A stretch of DNA of 64,000 nt from Uloborus plumipes (taxonomy: Eukaryota > Arthropoda > Arachnida > Araneae > Uloboridae). Location: the NCBI GenBank assembly GCA_038373865.1, contig JAXGGA010004703.1, positions 1-64,000 on the forward strand, written 5' to 3'. A program made the translations under genes and the position numbers. Numbering within the stretch: the stretch's first letter is position 1; each line of letters begins with the position of its first letter. The notes under the pieces were generated by a model, which was given only the letters and a program-made list of their open reading frames with translations, had not been told where the DNA came from and did not search any database. This document shows, piece by piece, positions 47,459-59,044 of the stretch.

Positions 47459-48065
47459 CAGTGGTCGGAAGTAGCGCGCTACAAGTAGCGAAACTACTAT
47501 AATAGCTACATTTTTTAGTAATTTGTAGTGTAGCGCACTACTTTTTTAAAAAAGTAGAGTAATGAGTAGCGCGATAAAAAAAATAGTAGTTTGTAGCGAT
47601 TTTTGGAAACTACTTTTAAATTAAAAAAAAATAAAGAAATGAAAAAAAGAATTAAAAAAATAAGGAGAACGAATTTAAAAAACAAGATTTTTCTTGTGGC
47701 GAATATTCGTAAAAATTGCAAAAAAAAAAAAAAAATCTAAAAAGGACAAATTTTAGCAAAAAAAAAGGAACAAAAAGGAAAAGTAACAAATAAATTCAAA
47801 GACAATTCCTATTTCTATTCCATATTCGAATGAGGTAATTTTTTAATCTAAACCACTTTTCGATTTTTTTCGGTCGATCCTCAAACGGTGTATTTTTGTT
47901 ATTTATTTATTTTTTAAAAAGTAGCGAAGTAGCAACTGCATTTCAAAAGTTGTGTAGCTCGCTACATTTAAAAAAAAGTAGTTGTAGCTGTAGTTAACTA
48001 CATTTATGAGAAAGTAGTTGTAGTTGTTGTTCGCTACGAAAAATATGTGATTTTTCCAACCACTG
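47459..48065. mobile_element. hAT MITE (CAGTGGTCGGAAGTAGC family), copy 2
   Basis: 607 bp flanked by an exact 8 bp duplication GTCGAGAC (47451-47458, 48066-48073). Sequence is closely similar to 19995-20587 over its whole length, in the same orientation, differing by substitutions and A-run lengths. Confidence 0.93.
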
Positions 48066-48073
48066 GTCGAGAC

Positions 48074-49765
48074 AAACTGTCTAAACCTTTGTGGGTCAGA
48101 TGATTTCTTTTTAGAGAAAAAGAAAAATATGTGTTTTCGAATCGTTCGAAGTAAATAACTGCAAAATTTTGAGCGAAATCAAAAATGTTGTGTATCTGAC
48201 CAACCAGACTCTAATAACAACTGCCTCTTAATTAATACTACCGCAATTCTGCAAGAAACATCCCATTATTCAGTGAAGCCCCGATTTTATGTTTCTCAAG
48301 GGACTTTTAAAAAACGTAAAATTCGCGAGCATTATCAGCACACGGTAGTACTGGGACCTGCCAAAAAAAAAACGTAAAAAGCGAGAAAAACGAATATTTG
48401 GTTGCAGCAAAGTCAGGTTTTCACTGGTTTTTATAATCAATTTTTAAAAGAAGCTTTATGTTATTGTATTCTAAAGTTTAAGTATCAAGAAAAAAAGCAG
48501 AATTGTGATTTCAATTAATAAAAGTACTTTTTCACAAAAATAAAATACATATATAATCTCTTAAGCATATAACTGGCTGCGAAAATAACAATAACATACT
48601 TTAAAAAGAAGTATAACAGATGAGGTTAAATATCTTACACTTGACATCCTAAAAACGTTTTTACGGAAGTTGAGAACAAATTCTTCCCTTTAAAAATATA
48701 TTTGTCTCCATTTTTTTAAGCAGAACGTCTCACATGGAAAATGTTTTGAATTTCTTAGCGACAAGCCATTAAATAATAGAAAGGCTCATTATTTGGAAAA
48801 AGGTTGAATGCTTTGTCAAAGAGAAAGTGCACTTAAAAAGAAGCTTTTCCCAACATAAAAGACAACTTTCGAATAAGAAATGTTAGCTCCGCTTTCAAAT
48901 TGTCTTTTAAACTGATTTCCGACTTCGAACTCAGATACATTTTGTTCTTCAGAGTTTATTAGAAATTAAAACTTTTAAATATCTACTGTCGATTATAAAA
49001 AGAAAGCACGTGCATGATGAGTAATGAAAAATACAAGTATTTTTCTGCTATCTAACAGGAAAATATTACACCAACTTTAAGTTTTCTCTAGATTTTACTT
49101 GTGGTTTTAAACTTGAAAACACGCTATGATATTTTTTGAGTTTATTAATTCAGTTATCATCAAAAAAGACACATGCTTATAAAGGTTCACATCACATATT
49201 GATAGATATACACTAATCCCCATACCATGAAAAGCCCCCCTCCCCAAGAGAATGCTGGAGAATAATTTTACTGCTGTCTCCTTGTAAATGATTTTACATA
49301 TGAACAAAAAATTGTTCAAATCGAAAAATCAAATATAGGAAGGAACTGTACTTGCCGAGATCTTTCCAACAAAAAAAAGTTCGCTTAAATCGGAATGTTC
49401 ATTCCAAAGTTATTAAGGGGGGACAGACAGACCGACAGACACACACACAACTTCCCCATCTCAGTACCCTACTTTCAAAATTTTCATTTTTCGAGATTTA
49501 TTTTTCGTTTTCATTTCTTTTTGGCTTTTTTTTTTTTTTTTTTGGACTTGGCGATATTTTTCAGATGCATTAAGCCACTTTTAATGCTTTTTTTTTTTGT
49601 CTATCTTTTATTTTAACGGGAAAGTAGGCTAAAAAACAGTTTCAAATCTTTTTCCTCTCAGTAACAGATGTCGCCGTGAAGTGCTTGAAAATTTGCATTT
49701 CATGGCAGAATTATTAAAGTACATTAGCTTAAATTCAAAGAGATTTACTTCATATTACTATAAAA
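48074..49765. other. AT-rich DNA, nothing firm
   Basis: A segment starting CAGTGAAGCCCCGATTTTA near 48272 resembles a DNA-transposon end but has no partner. A short GACA/CA repeat is at 49420-49450 and a T-run at 49527-49543. Confidence 0.4.
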
Positions 49766-50099
49766 GTACCAGGCGACCGAGCCCGCTCGGTTAAAAAAAA
49801 AAAGAGGTTTGTAAACTCGTATTTTTTTTTAAATGCGAAGTACTTATCTACATAAACTTGAAAAGCATTTTTAAGCCTTTGGTTGCAATTACGCATTTAA
49901 AACAGCCGTAATTTGTTTTAAAAAACACAACCTCATTTAATCCATGCTCACCGTAAAATCAAACTCGATTTCATTTCATTTTGCGCCGAAGGCGCGGGAG
50001 TTTTTCATAAAACTTAATGCAGAGTCCCTGTTCTCCAGTACGCATTTGGTTCCAGTTGGTTTTGACTTTCATTTCACTTCACACTCCAAGGTTCCCCCC

Positions 50100-50358
50100 G
50101 TACATACCACAACTCGTGGTTTAACCGGGATTGGGCCCTGAAGAGCGCTCTGTTCATTTTTGAACCAATCCCAAGGGCCTAGCAAACCCTTGGTCAGCAT
50201 CCCCCCCCCAGAGGTATCGTTTCACTTGGAGGATTTTATGACCACGAACATTTTTAACGTCCCCCAGCCACCATTAATGAAGACGGTGGATCTTTGATCG
50301 GCCCGGGACCCTCCGGTTACGAGTCCGACGACTTAATTATCGGACGACCGCGGCCCAC
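50100..50358 (-). repeat. tRNA-derived SINE in duplicated unit 1
   Basis: Minus strand from 50358: GGCCGCGGTCGTCCGATAAT, with an anticodon-arm-like block, CCGGAGGGTCCCGGGCCGAT (B-box region, degraded), then a conserved-looking body GATCCACCGTCTTCATTAAT and GGGGGACGTTAAAAATGTTC. It resembles tRNA-headed SINEs I recall from spider sequences. The 3' limit is uncertain. Confidence 0.6.
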
Positions 50359-50397
50359 ACCCAATTCTAAATTAATTTTGATCGATATCTTTTAAAT

Positions 50398-50745
50398 TTC
50401 AAAAACAATAACAATTCCAACGTGTTGCCAAAACTCGTTTGCCAAATACCATAAAAATTTAAATTTACGCTGATGTGATTAAATATGAAATCCATTGTTA
50501 TAATAAAACGTGGTTGCTATGAAACAGTAACAATAAGAGTAATCATAAAGAAAATGGCGAAAGAAAGCTCGTCAAACTTTCAATGAAGGCACAAAAAACG
50601 GGGGGGGGGGGTTGTGAAATCTCGCGCTTTTACAGAAAAAACGCCGATGTAGATGAACTCAAAAACCAAAACTTTATCCAAATACAAAATTTTATCAAAA
50701 TCGTTAGAGCCGTTCTCGAGATCCGAAATATATATATACAGGAAT
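50398..50745 (+). repeat. LINE-tail-like subrepeat, one of four
   Basis: Copies also at 51078-51415, 52075-52420 and 52737-53065. Each ends with AAATCGTTAGAGCCGTTYTC followed by GAGATCCGAA and a TA or AAAT microsatellite. Such a '..ATCG.T.AGCCGTT.TCGAGAT' ending with a simple-repeat tail is typical of RTE-like LINE 3' ends in arthropods (recalled pattern). No coding remains. Confidence 0.55.
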
Positions 50746-51423
50746 TGTTAGTTTAAAGATATTAGATGTAATTTTGTTCCGAAACTTAATATTTTAAGAA
50801 AATTGAGTTTCGTATTTATTGCTTTTTTACTTGAAATATCTTACTAAACACTCTTGAGGAGGAAAAAAAGAATTTGAAAACTAACTGTAACACTTTTATA
50901 CTCAATTTTGAAATCGTACTTGAAAAGTAAAACAATCCGATTTTTATATCGTGTAAGTTACCATAAAATTCAATAGATGTCGGTGGACAATAACCACTGC
51001 TTTTATCCCATGGCTTTTGAATAAATGAAACAGCCTGTATAAGGCACTTATCTAGTGAAGCCTAGCTTTTACATTTCAAAAAACAATAACAATTTAACGT
51101 TGCCAAATACCATAAAATTTAAACTCGCGCTGATGTGATTAAATATGAAATTCAATTGTTAAGTAACAATGAAAGTAATCATAAGGAAATTTGCGCAATA
51201 AAATCTTCTCAAACTTTCAATGAAGGCACAAAAAAAACGGGGTTTTTTGTGAAAACTCGAGTTTTTACAGAAAAAACGCCGACGTAGATGAACTCAGAAA
51301 CCGAAACTCTATCTGAATACAAATTTTTATCGAAATCGTTAGAGCCGTTTTCGAGATCCGAAAAATAAATAAATAAATAAATAAATATATATATATACAA
51401 GAATTGCTCGTTTAAAGATATTA

Positions 51424-53090
51424 GTACCAGGGGACCGAGCCCACTCGGTTAAAAAAAAAAGAGGTTTGTAAACTCTGTGTTTTTTTCTAAAATGCGAAGT
51501 ACTTATTTAGATAAACTTGAAAAACATTTTTAAGATTTTGGTTGCAATTACGCATTTAAAACAGCCGTAATTTGTTTTAAAAAACACAACCTTATTTAAT
51601 CCATGCTCACCGTAAAATCACACCCAATTTCATTTCATTTGGCGCCGAAGACGGGGGAGAGGTTGATGAGAATGGATGCAGAGTCCCTGTTCTCCAGTAC
51701 GCATTTGGTTCCAGTTGGTTTTGACTTTCACTTCACTTCACACTTCAAGGTTCCCTCCGTACATACCACAACTCGTGGTTTAACCGGGATGGGGCCCTGA
51801 AGAGCGCACTGTTCGTTTTTGAACCAGGCCCTAGGGCCGAGCAAACCCTTGGCCCAGCATCCCCCAGAGGTATCGTTTCACTTGGAGGATTTTATGTCCA
51901 CGAACATTTTTAACGTCCCCCAGCCATCATTAATGAAGACGGTGGATCTTTGATCGGCTGGGCTTTCTCTATATGATCGGCCCGGGACCCTCCGGTTACG
52001 AATCCGACGACTAACCGATCGGACTACCGCGGCCCACACCCAATTCTAACTTTATTTTGATCGAACTCTTTTAAATTTCAAAAACAATCATTCTAACGTG
52101 TTGCCAAAACTCGTTTGCCAAATACCATAAAAATTTTAATTTACGCTGATGTGATCAAATATGAAATCCATTGTTATAATGAAATGTGGTTGTTATGAAA
52201 CAGTAACAATAAGAGTAATCATAAAGAAAATGGCGAAAGAAAGCTCGTTAAACTTTTAATGAAGGCACAAAAAACGGGGTTTTACGTGAAAACTCGCGTT
52301 TTTGCAGAAAAAACGCCGATGTAGATGAACTCAAAAACCAAAACTCTATCTTCTTACAAAATTTAACAAAATCGTTAGAGGCGTTTTCGAGATCCGAAAT
52401 ATATATGTACAAGAATTGCTCGTCTAAAGATATTAGATAGATGTAACTTTGTTTCGAAACTTAATATTTTAAGAAAATTGAGTTTCATATTTATTGATTT
52501 TTTACCTGAAATATCTTACTAAACACTCTTGAGGAGGAAAAAAAGTATTTTAAAACTATAACACTTTTATACTCAATTTTGAAATCGCACTTGAAAAGTA
52601 AAAAGTAATCTGATTTTTATATAATGTAAGTTACCATACAATGCAATAGATGTCGGTGGACAATTACCACTGCTTTTATCCCATGGATTTTGAATAAATG
52701 AAACAGCCTGTTATCTAGTGAAGCCTTGCTTTAACATTTCAAAAACAATAACAATTTAACGTTGCCAAATACCATAATTTGAGCTTGCGCTGATGTGATT
52801 AAATCCAATTGTTAAACAAAACGTGGTCGCCACGGAAACAGTAAGAAAGAAAGTACTCATAAAGAAAATGGCGAAATAAAAGCTTTTCAAACTTTCAATG
52901 AAGGCACAAAGAAAACGGGGTTTTTTGGGAAAACTCGCGTTTTTACAGAAAATACGCCGACGTAGATGAACTCAGAAACCAAAACTCTATCTAAATACAA
53001 ACTTTTATCGAAATCGTTAGAGCCGTTTTCGAGATCCGAAAAATAAATAAATAAATAAATATACAAGAATTGCTCGTTTAAAGATATTAG
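51424..53090. repeat. Tandem segmental duplication, unit 2 (~1.66 kb)
   Basis: Second unit, ending at GCTCGTTTAAAGATATTAG, the same words that close unit 1. It carries a ~22 bp insertion in the SINE (near 51960-51980) that unit 1 lacks, plus small indels, so the duplication is not very recent or conversion is incomplete. Confidence 0.88.
51760..52036 (-). repeat. tRNA-derived SINE in duplicated unit 2
   Basis: Counterpart of the SINE in unit 1, with a better preserved head: GTAGTCCGATCGGTTAGTCG (A-box region) and CGGATTCGTAACCGG. A ~22 bp insertion follows the B-box region. Confidence 0.6.
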
Positions 53091-53092
53091 AT

Positions 53093-53137
53093 ATTAGCTG
53101 TAGTATACTGTAAAAACAACATCCATTTTTTACAGTG
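53093..53137. mobile_element. Solo end of the ACTGTAAAA MITE family
   Basis: 45 bp matching the right terminus of the family: AGCTGTAGTATACTGTAAAA, then CAACATCCATTTTTTACAGTG. The rest of the element is absent; it sits exactly at the end of tandem unit 2, which may mark a rearrangement breakpoint. Confidence 0.7.
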
Positions 53138-53188
53138 CATCCAAAGTCAAACCTTGCTTTTTTAGAAATTTTGACATGTATGGAACAG

Positions 53189-53445
53189 GCGATCGCAAAT
53201 TACAATCGCTACTGGAAATTAATCACATTAGAACGTTTCTTGATAAAAACATCGTGACGTCAGCGTGACGTTTGCCTATGAAAAACGAGCTAGATAAAAC
53301 GTCACAGCCTACTTGGCGAATAAGAGATCACTGACTGCTTGTGAGCTCTTATTGGCTCCACCCGTAGTGACGTCAGTGCCAAGTTAAGTTGATGATAATG
53401 TAATTCACTTCCAATAGCGATTGCAATTCGAAGCGATTGCAATGG
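53189..53445. mobile_element. Inverted-repeat element with two CRE sites
   Basis: Imperfect ~40 bp inverted ends (left TTACAATCGCTACTGGAAAT; right, reverse-complemented, TTGCAATCGCTATTGGAAGT). The less AT-rich core has TGACGTCA at 53255-53262 and 53368-53375, a further GTGACGTTT, and ATTGG at about 53351. Exact termini and target duplication are unclear. Confidence 0.6.
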
Positions 53446-54674
53446 TGTTTCACTTGAATCCCTGCCTAAAGCTGCTAAATGATTTCTTACAAAAAAAAAA
53501 AAAAAACATTTGAATTTTTGTTTGTTTCCCTGTCCGCTTCTTTAGTTACCAATAGTAGGTAAAATAAATGATAAATGTTTATTCATAAGTCATACACAGT
53601 CGTGTATGCCATTTAAATGAATTTTCATATTATCTTAGATTGCTCAGTTATCAATTACGAGTTTTAGCATAGATCACTCGGCAGGGGGCAGTAAGTGCAA
53701 CATAAACTAAAAGTAGCTGCGTTATATCTTCCATGATTCCGCTAAGTGAAGTGAAGTGAATTCATTAAACTCTGGAATGTGGAATTGGCTTCTAATACAC
53801 GTGCACTGCTTGAGTAATTTGTACTGCACTGTCCCAGTAATTAAAGCAATACCGTTTCACATCATTTGCCCACTCTGATAATGCAATTTTGTAAAGATGG
53901 ATACCTTTGGGAGGAAGCAGTTACTTGAGAGAAATTTCCGATTGTTTTCGCTAAATGAACGTATTTGCACGATTTGGATTAAGTTGCAGATTTCCATTTT
54001 AACATCCTTAAAGTAAAATGCGCTTTAAATACTTTGAAGTAGTAAAGTTTATTTTTACAAATTGTCTGAACAGAAACATAAAAGATCGCATTTTTTGTGA
54101 AAGTGAAAATAAAGAAGAAAAATATGTTTTTGATCAATAAAATGTTCGCTATTCGGGATAGCAGCTAGTTTTTTAACTGTGTTTTTATTTTTATTAAAAT
54201 ATTATAGCTTTTTATTCTTTTTGTATTTTCGTGCTCTATGGTTTATTAGTTGCTTTTAAAATTCAAATTCTGCAGCTTGTAGTAGTCGCCTTTTTAGATT
54301 TTGTGTTTATACTTAATACGGTGTGAAGACAGAATTATAAAATAGCATTATTTAAAAAGTAAACCAAATTTTATACCAAAAAATTTGTACCAAAAGTGGT
54401 TATGTGCTTACCTCTAATATTAAATAAAACGCTAAGCAAACTTTACTTACTAAACCCTCTTTGCCGAAGAACAAAAGGCTGATATTATATTAATACCAAT
54501 TATTACGAGCATTGGACTGGTGTTTGCACGACCTCTAAATATTATTATATTTGATCAAAATTTTGCACAAATAATCAGTGTATATAGTGGCACAAAATAA
54601 GAGGGTAAGACACACAAAAATACAAAGTTTATTTTTTCCATACATTTCTGAATCACCCTAATATACATATATAT
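53446..54674. other. AT-rich DNA, nothing recognised
   Basis: No feature supported. Confidence 0.5.
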
Positions 54675-55590
54675 AATCCCCGAAACCCAGAGATTTCAAA
54701 AACTAAAAATAAATAAATAAATAAAGATAAGGCAACGTTCATCCCAAAAAAAATGTCATAAAAAACTTAAACTGAGCCACAACTGCTAGTTTTAAGAATA
54801 AGTACATATTTGTGGACGAGATGAGTGACTTCTATTTATATTAACCCTTTAAGCGGTTTGTCCGTACGGTGTACGAGCATCGATATTTTCAGATTTCCTT
54901 TTCTGGTTTTCCCGAACTGTTCGGAAAATTGTAAACCTCAAAATTCACAGTAAGTGTGAGAGAAATTTTTGCATAGTTTGTAAACCATTCATTACTGCAT
55001 GCAGAATATACTTAAAAAAATGAAATATTTCGGGATTTTGTGACCAAAATTGTAAAATAAAAAATATTGTAAAAGCATTGAAAACGAAAAAAAAAAATAA
55101 AAAAAAAATCTTTATATCCTTATTCTGTTAAGTATGGTAATTAACTATATGCAATAAAAAAATATGCCTTTTTTGGAAGCATTTCTGGTAAAATAATTGA
55201 CCGCTTAAAGGGTTAAATCTTTGTATTTCAATTCAAAAGCATTTCTTAAAATTAATTATAATTTTTCGTATGTTCCAAATTATTTTTGATTTTTGACAAA
55301 TCATATAAACGTTTACTGGTGTAGAAAATAAACATTTATTTTGACAGTAACTATCTGTTCTTATTCTCCCCCATCAATATTACTAATATTTGTGACACCT
55401 ATCATAGGTTAAACTGAAAAAAGGAAAAATTTTAGCATGCGTTCCGATTGACCCCTATTAGCGGAGGAATTGGAACACCTCTAAATCATTCAATATATAA
55501 ATAATAACTGTTCAACATGTTTTGTTTTTGCTTGGAATATCAAAAGCAAAGCAAGACCGAAGTTTTTACCCAAAAAATTCAATTAATCTA
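54675..55590 (+). mobile_element. Truncated second copy of the pogo-like element
   Basis: Matches about 8395-8910 of the element at 7689-8980, starting ATCCCCGAAACCCAGAG, but lacks both termini. An AATA expansion disrupts the coding remnant, and a 368 bp TTAA-target element (54845-55212) splits it. Confidence 0.8.
54845..55212. mobile_element. TTAA-target MITE (CCCTTTAAGCGG family), nested
   Basis: 368 bp between TTAA (54841-54844, 55213-55216) with inverted ends CCCTTTAAGCGGT. The homologous site without the insertion is visible in the older copy near 8540 (ATGTTAAAACTTTG), giving a natural empty site. Non-coding; piggyBac-type target. Confidence 0.92.
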
Positions 55591-57480
55591 CAATACTATT
55601 ATTTTTATTTTTTTTTAAAAGATCTAAAGACCTTACTGGCATTATGTGTGATTATCGTTTTATCTGTCACTCATCAAAAACTATTACAATTAAAAAAATA
55701 ATCCAGGTAGTAAACTTTTTAGAAAAAAAAATGCAATTAGCTGACGGTTTATTGTGATTATTAGCTAGTTTTGTGCTAATTCATTTTTGCGCACATTTTT
55801 TCGTAATTAAGGCTGTAATTACAATTTATTAATGACCTTATTACTATTATTTTCTTCTGCCAATACTGACACATTTTAAGACATAACAGACCCCACAACA
55901 ATTTGAACTATATCAATACCTACATTTCTCTTATCATGGGACAAAAGTACGTTCTGCGTACTAACATCGTAAGGTGTGAAAATTTGCAAATGAAGGGTTA
56001 AGGAAAAATACTATATTTCAGTTAATAATTCTCTAATTGGTATGGGTCTTAGATAGCGTTCAGTCAGTACTTTAATGTATAAAATGCATGTATAATCGTT
56101 TGAAATTTCATAAACAATTCTAGTTTATGCAATATATACTCTAGAGTATTTTACAGAGAGTATCTCTGAATGGTCGACTGCTTATTCTGGTTATACGTTA
56201 TACGATTACAGTACGTTTAAAACATTATTTTTATTAGCAGTATTATATTTAATCTGTTGTTTGTACTAAATTAGGCCTTAGAGGTGTGCTTAGAACTGGT
56301 TGAACTACTGGAAATACATACATACGGTTTTTAGTTGAAATTTTTAGCCCATCTTTTTCTACATATTCCTTCGCTATTTTTATTTTATTTTGTATTAATT
56401 AGTTTGTTACCTTCGTCCCCTTGCTTCAATGTTTGGAGCTCCTTACAATTAGTTCAGAAGTAAAATAATTCTTGCTTACTTTTAATCATTCTTCGGACGA
56501 CATATTTTTATTTTGATGAAAAGTCCCCCCCCCCCTTTTGATTCGAAAAAAAAAGTTCGAATTTGTCGGAAGAAAATTTAAGTTATTAATTTAATTTAAA
56601 ACTTCTAATCGCAATTCAATACAAAAAACAACAGAGGAAAAAAAACGTATGTGTTTAATATTTTACGTCAACATTACATCAACCTGAATCAATACTAAAA
56701 ACTATTGGTTAGAACAAACCATTCGCAAAAATCAAAAGTCTAATCCACGAAACGGCTCTTTTTCTTTCGTGACACATTTTGTTTAGACCAGCATTATGAA
56801 AATGTTTGCTTACTTCTTTTCACGGTTGCGACATTATCTATAAATTTACCCACCTTGAAATTACCAAATGAATTCCTCTCCCAAACGTAACTTTGAATTT
56901 CTTCAGAAAGAAAAGGCGCTCAAAGATAAATGAGCAAATTTCTGCACAAACAGCGTAGTTCGCGAGGCCGAGGTAGAAATATTACGCATTCTATCATTTC
57001 GCAAAATAAACGGCGTACGTTATTTGCTTTGCGCTTTCAAAATAACGAAGTATAATGGCATTCTCGAGTATCTAAATAAATAAATAGTTACCGTGTAATT
57101 TTAAAAGAGTTTCCCTGAACGAGCAATTTCCAGGCACATATGCTTAAAAATTTATACAACATTTTTCATGACAGAAAGATTGCTGAATGTGCAAGAATTC
57201 TTCTTGTACGCTAAGTTCCAAATGCGAAGAATTTCCTTACTGCGAGTTTTGTGCCGAAGCATTTTGCCCTCTAAGCAGTGAAGCGGAATTTCTGAAATAT
57301 GGTTCTTGTCGCCTAAAGTCCTTTTTTAATACTCTACTCAGTTTAATTGAATATTCAAACAATAGGAATTCGAAAATTCCGCATAGTAGTAAAATTTTCC
57401 ACAATGCGGTTAGGGCAGTCTCAATTATTTCGGAATGATTCCTCTAATTTTACCCCCGCAAAATAAACCAAACATGTCTA
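55591..57480. other. AT-rich DNA, nothing recognised
   Basis: Includes a C-run near 56524-56536 and short chance ORFs. An 83-codon plus-strand frame at 57187-57438 is Cys-rich at its start but matches no domain I recognise, so it is not called as a gene. Confidence 0.45.
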
Positions 57481-57740
57481 TATAGGGTGAACTGTAACGA
57501 TTTTAACAAGCTTTAACCTTCCAACGGGCGCCACGTTCTTGCCTACATGAAATACGCTACAGTAAAGTTACTAACTTTCGACGACAACTGAAAGTAGGTC
57601 AAAGGGAGGGTGTAGAATAGCCAAAGACAGGCCTTCCCAACTCCAGCAGAACTTAAGGTATATAATGAAAGACATCTCTATTATATCTCTCACATACGAG
57701 CTCTCACTGGAAGGTTAAGGGATATTACAGGCCACTATAA
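57481..57740. mobile_element. Candidate TIR element (TATAGGG family)
   Basis: The left end TATAGGGTGAACTGTAACG ... TTTAACCTTCCAACGGG matches, in inverted orientation, the right end whose reverse complement reads TTATAGTGGCCTGTAATATC ... TTAACCTTCCAGTGAG. A third copy of this end is at 58185-58239. Interior non-coding. Imperfect repeats keep confidence moderate. Confidence 0.45.
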
Positions 57741-57758
57741 TAAGCCAAGTATCTTGTA

Positions 57759-58161
57759 CACTGCACAGCATGAACCGTTGTTTTTGCAGTATAATACTGG
57801 CAGCCAAGGTTTCATTTTAAAACTCTAAAATGCACAGTAATAAACTGTAAAGCTAGCAATTCTAGTTTCTTACTGTAAAGTTAGAAATTTTACATTTTAT
57901 TATTTTCAGCTGTATTATACTGTAAAAACAGCAGTATAATCCTGGCATCAAAGCTTCCAGTTTAAAACTGTAAAATGCACAGTAATAAACTACAAAATGA
58001 GCATTTTTACAGTTTATTACTGTAAAATTAGCTATTTTACAGTTTAGTACTGTAAAATCAGCGATTTTATAGTTTAGTACTGTAATATTAGCAAATTTTG
58101 TAGTTTATTACTATAAAATTTTCTGTATTATACTGCAAAACAACATTCATTTTCTACAGCG
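57759..58161. mobile_element. TA-target MITE (ACTGTAAAA family), copy 5
   Basis: 403 bp between TA (57757-57758, 58162-58163), termini CACTGCACAGCATGAAC and TTTTCTACAGC. Like copy 4 it holds two successive TATAATACTGGCAG-type blocks. It lies between two direct copies of a 55 bp terminal sequence (57686-57740, 58185-58239). Confidence 0.83.
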
Positions 58162-58184
58162 TAGCTCATGTCATTTCTAGTGCG

Positions 58185-58239
58185 TCTCTCACATACGAGA
58201 TCCCGCTGGAAGGGCAAAGGGTGTTACAGGGGACTATAA
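58185..58239. repeat. Extra copy of TATAGGG-family end
   Basis: Direct repeat of 57686-57740 (shared TCTCTCACATACGAG and GGACTATAA or CCACTATAA), several substitutions apart. Confidence 0.6.
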
Positions 58240-59042
58240 AAGCAAAGAATTATGTAAGAACAGATAGTCACAAACGCAATGCAAACATGCTACATGCGCA
58301 TTTAAGTCCGAACTTGAAGAATGCAAAACAGGTCCCAAGTTAATTACACAATGGCGATTTTGCTCAATATTTTCGTTTTTAAGAAAGTTTAAAGCAATTT
58401 TTAGATATTACGACCTGTATATCTAATAAACAATTCACAGCAATAACACAGCTATCGTGAAAGTTTGTTAGAATGGCTCATTATTGCGACCGTCGGTTAT
58501 TATCATCGTGGTGCATGTAATACAGCTGCAAATTTTCAACAACTGCCTTAAACCTTTATTAAAGACTAAACTACTGTGTGAAATCCTCGTTGGTCTTAAA
58601 TTTGTGACTTGTTCTGCATCCACCATTTTCTGGCTTTGTGTGCACGTAACTTGTCAGTATTACGTTTAAAAAAATCTGCTCGATTATCATTACTGCTTAT
58701 CGAAAGTTCTAACACCCTCTGAAATTTGATTCAATCATTAAGAAGCATTCTGTATATAAAAAATTTACAGTTTACATGTGTGTGCGTGTCTGTATGTGTT
58801 AGTCAACCTCTGTACAAACGAAAAGGTCCATAATTTGATTTTGTTTATCTTCATATTTTATTTTATTTTTAAATCCATAAAATTACTGCTATTGGGAGAA
58901 ATAGTTAAATTTTAATTATGTGTTTCATAGCATTGAAATCTGTAAGAAACTTCCAGATATACTTTGCCTTTTGTTTGGAGATTGAAGGCCTAAATAATAG
59001 GAATAAAAACCAGTTTTTAGTAAACAGAATTATTAGTTTGTG
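58240..59042. other. AT-rich DNA, nothing recognised
   Basis: No feature supported. Confidence 0.5.
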
Positions 59043-59044
59043 TA

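Larger units (their letters stand above)
49766..51423. repeat. Tandem segmental duplication, unit 1 (~1.66 kb)
   Basis: Begins GTACCAGGCGACCGAGCCC and is repeated head-to-tail from 51424 (GTACCAGGGGACCGAGCCC). It contains a minus-strand SINE (about 50100-50358) and two copies of a LINE-tail-like subrepeat (50398-50745, 51078-51415). Order and spacing are preserved in unit 2. Confidence 0.88.

Noticed and set aside
48272..48420. Possible Tigger-like end (CAGTGAAGCCCCGATTTTA)
   Set aside because: No opposite terminus or target duplication could be located.
49944..51800. Twin ORFs at 49944-50141 and 51603-51800
   Set aside because: They lie in the tandemly duplicated SINE-containing segment, antisense to the SINE, with no known domain.
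57187..57438. 83-codon Cys-rich ORF resembling a small secreted peptide
   Set aside because: No signal peptide of normal form, no recognisable cysteine framework, and no splice or promoter support.
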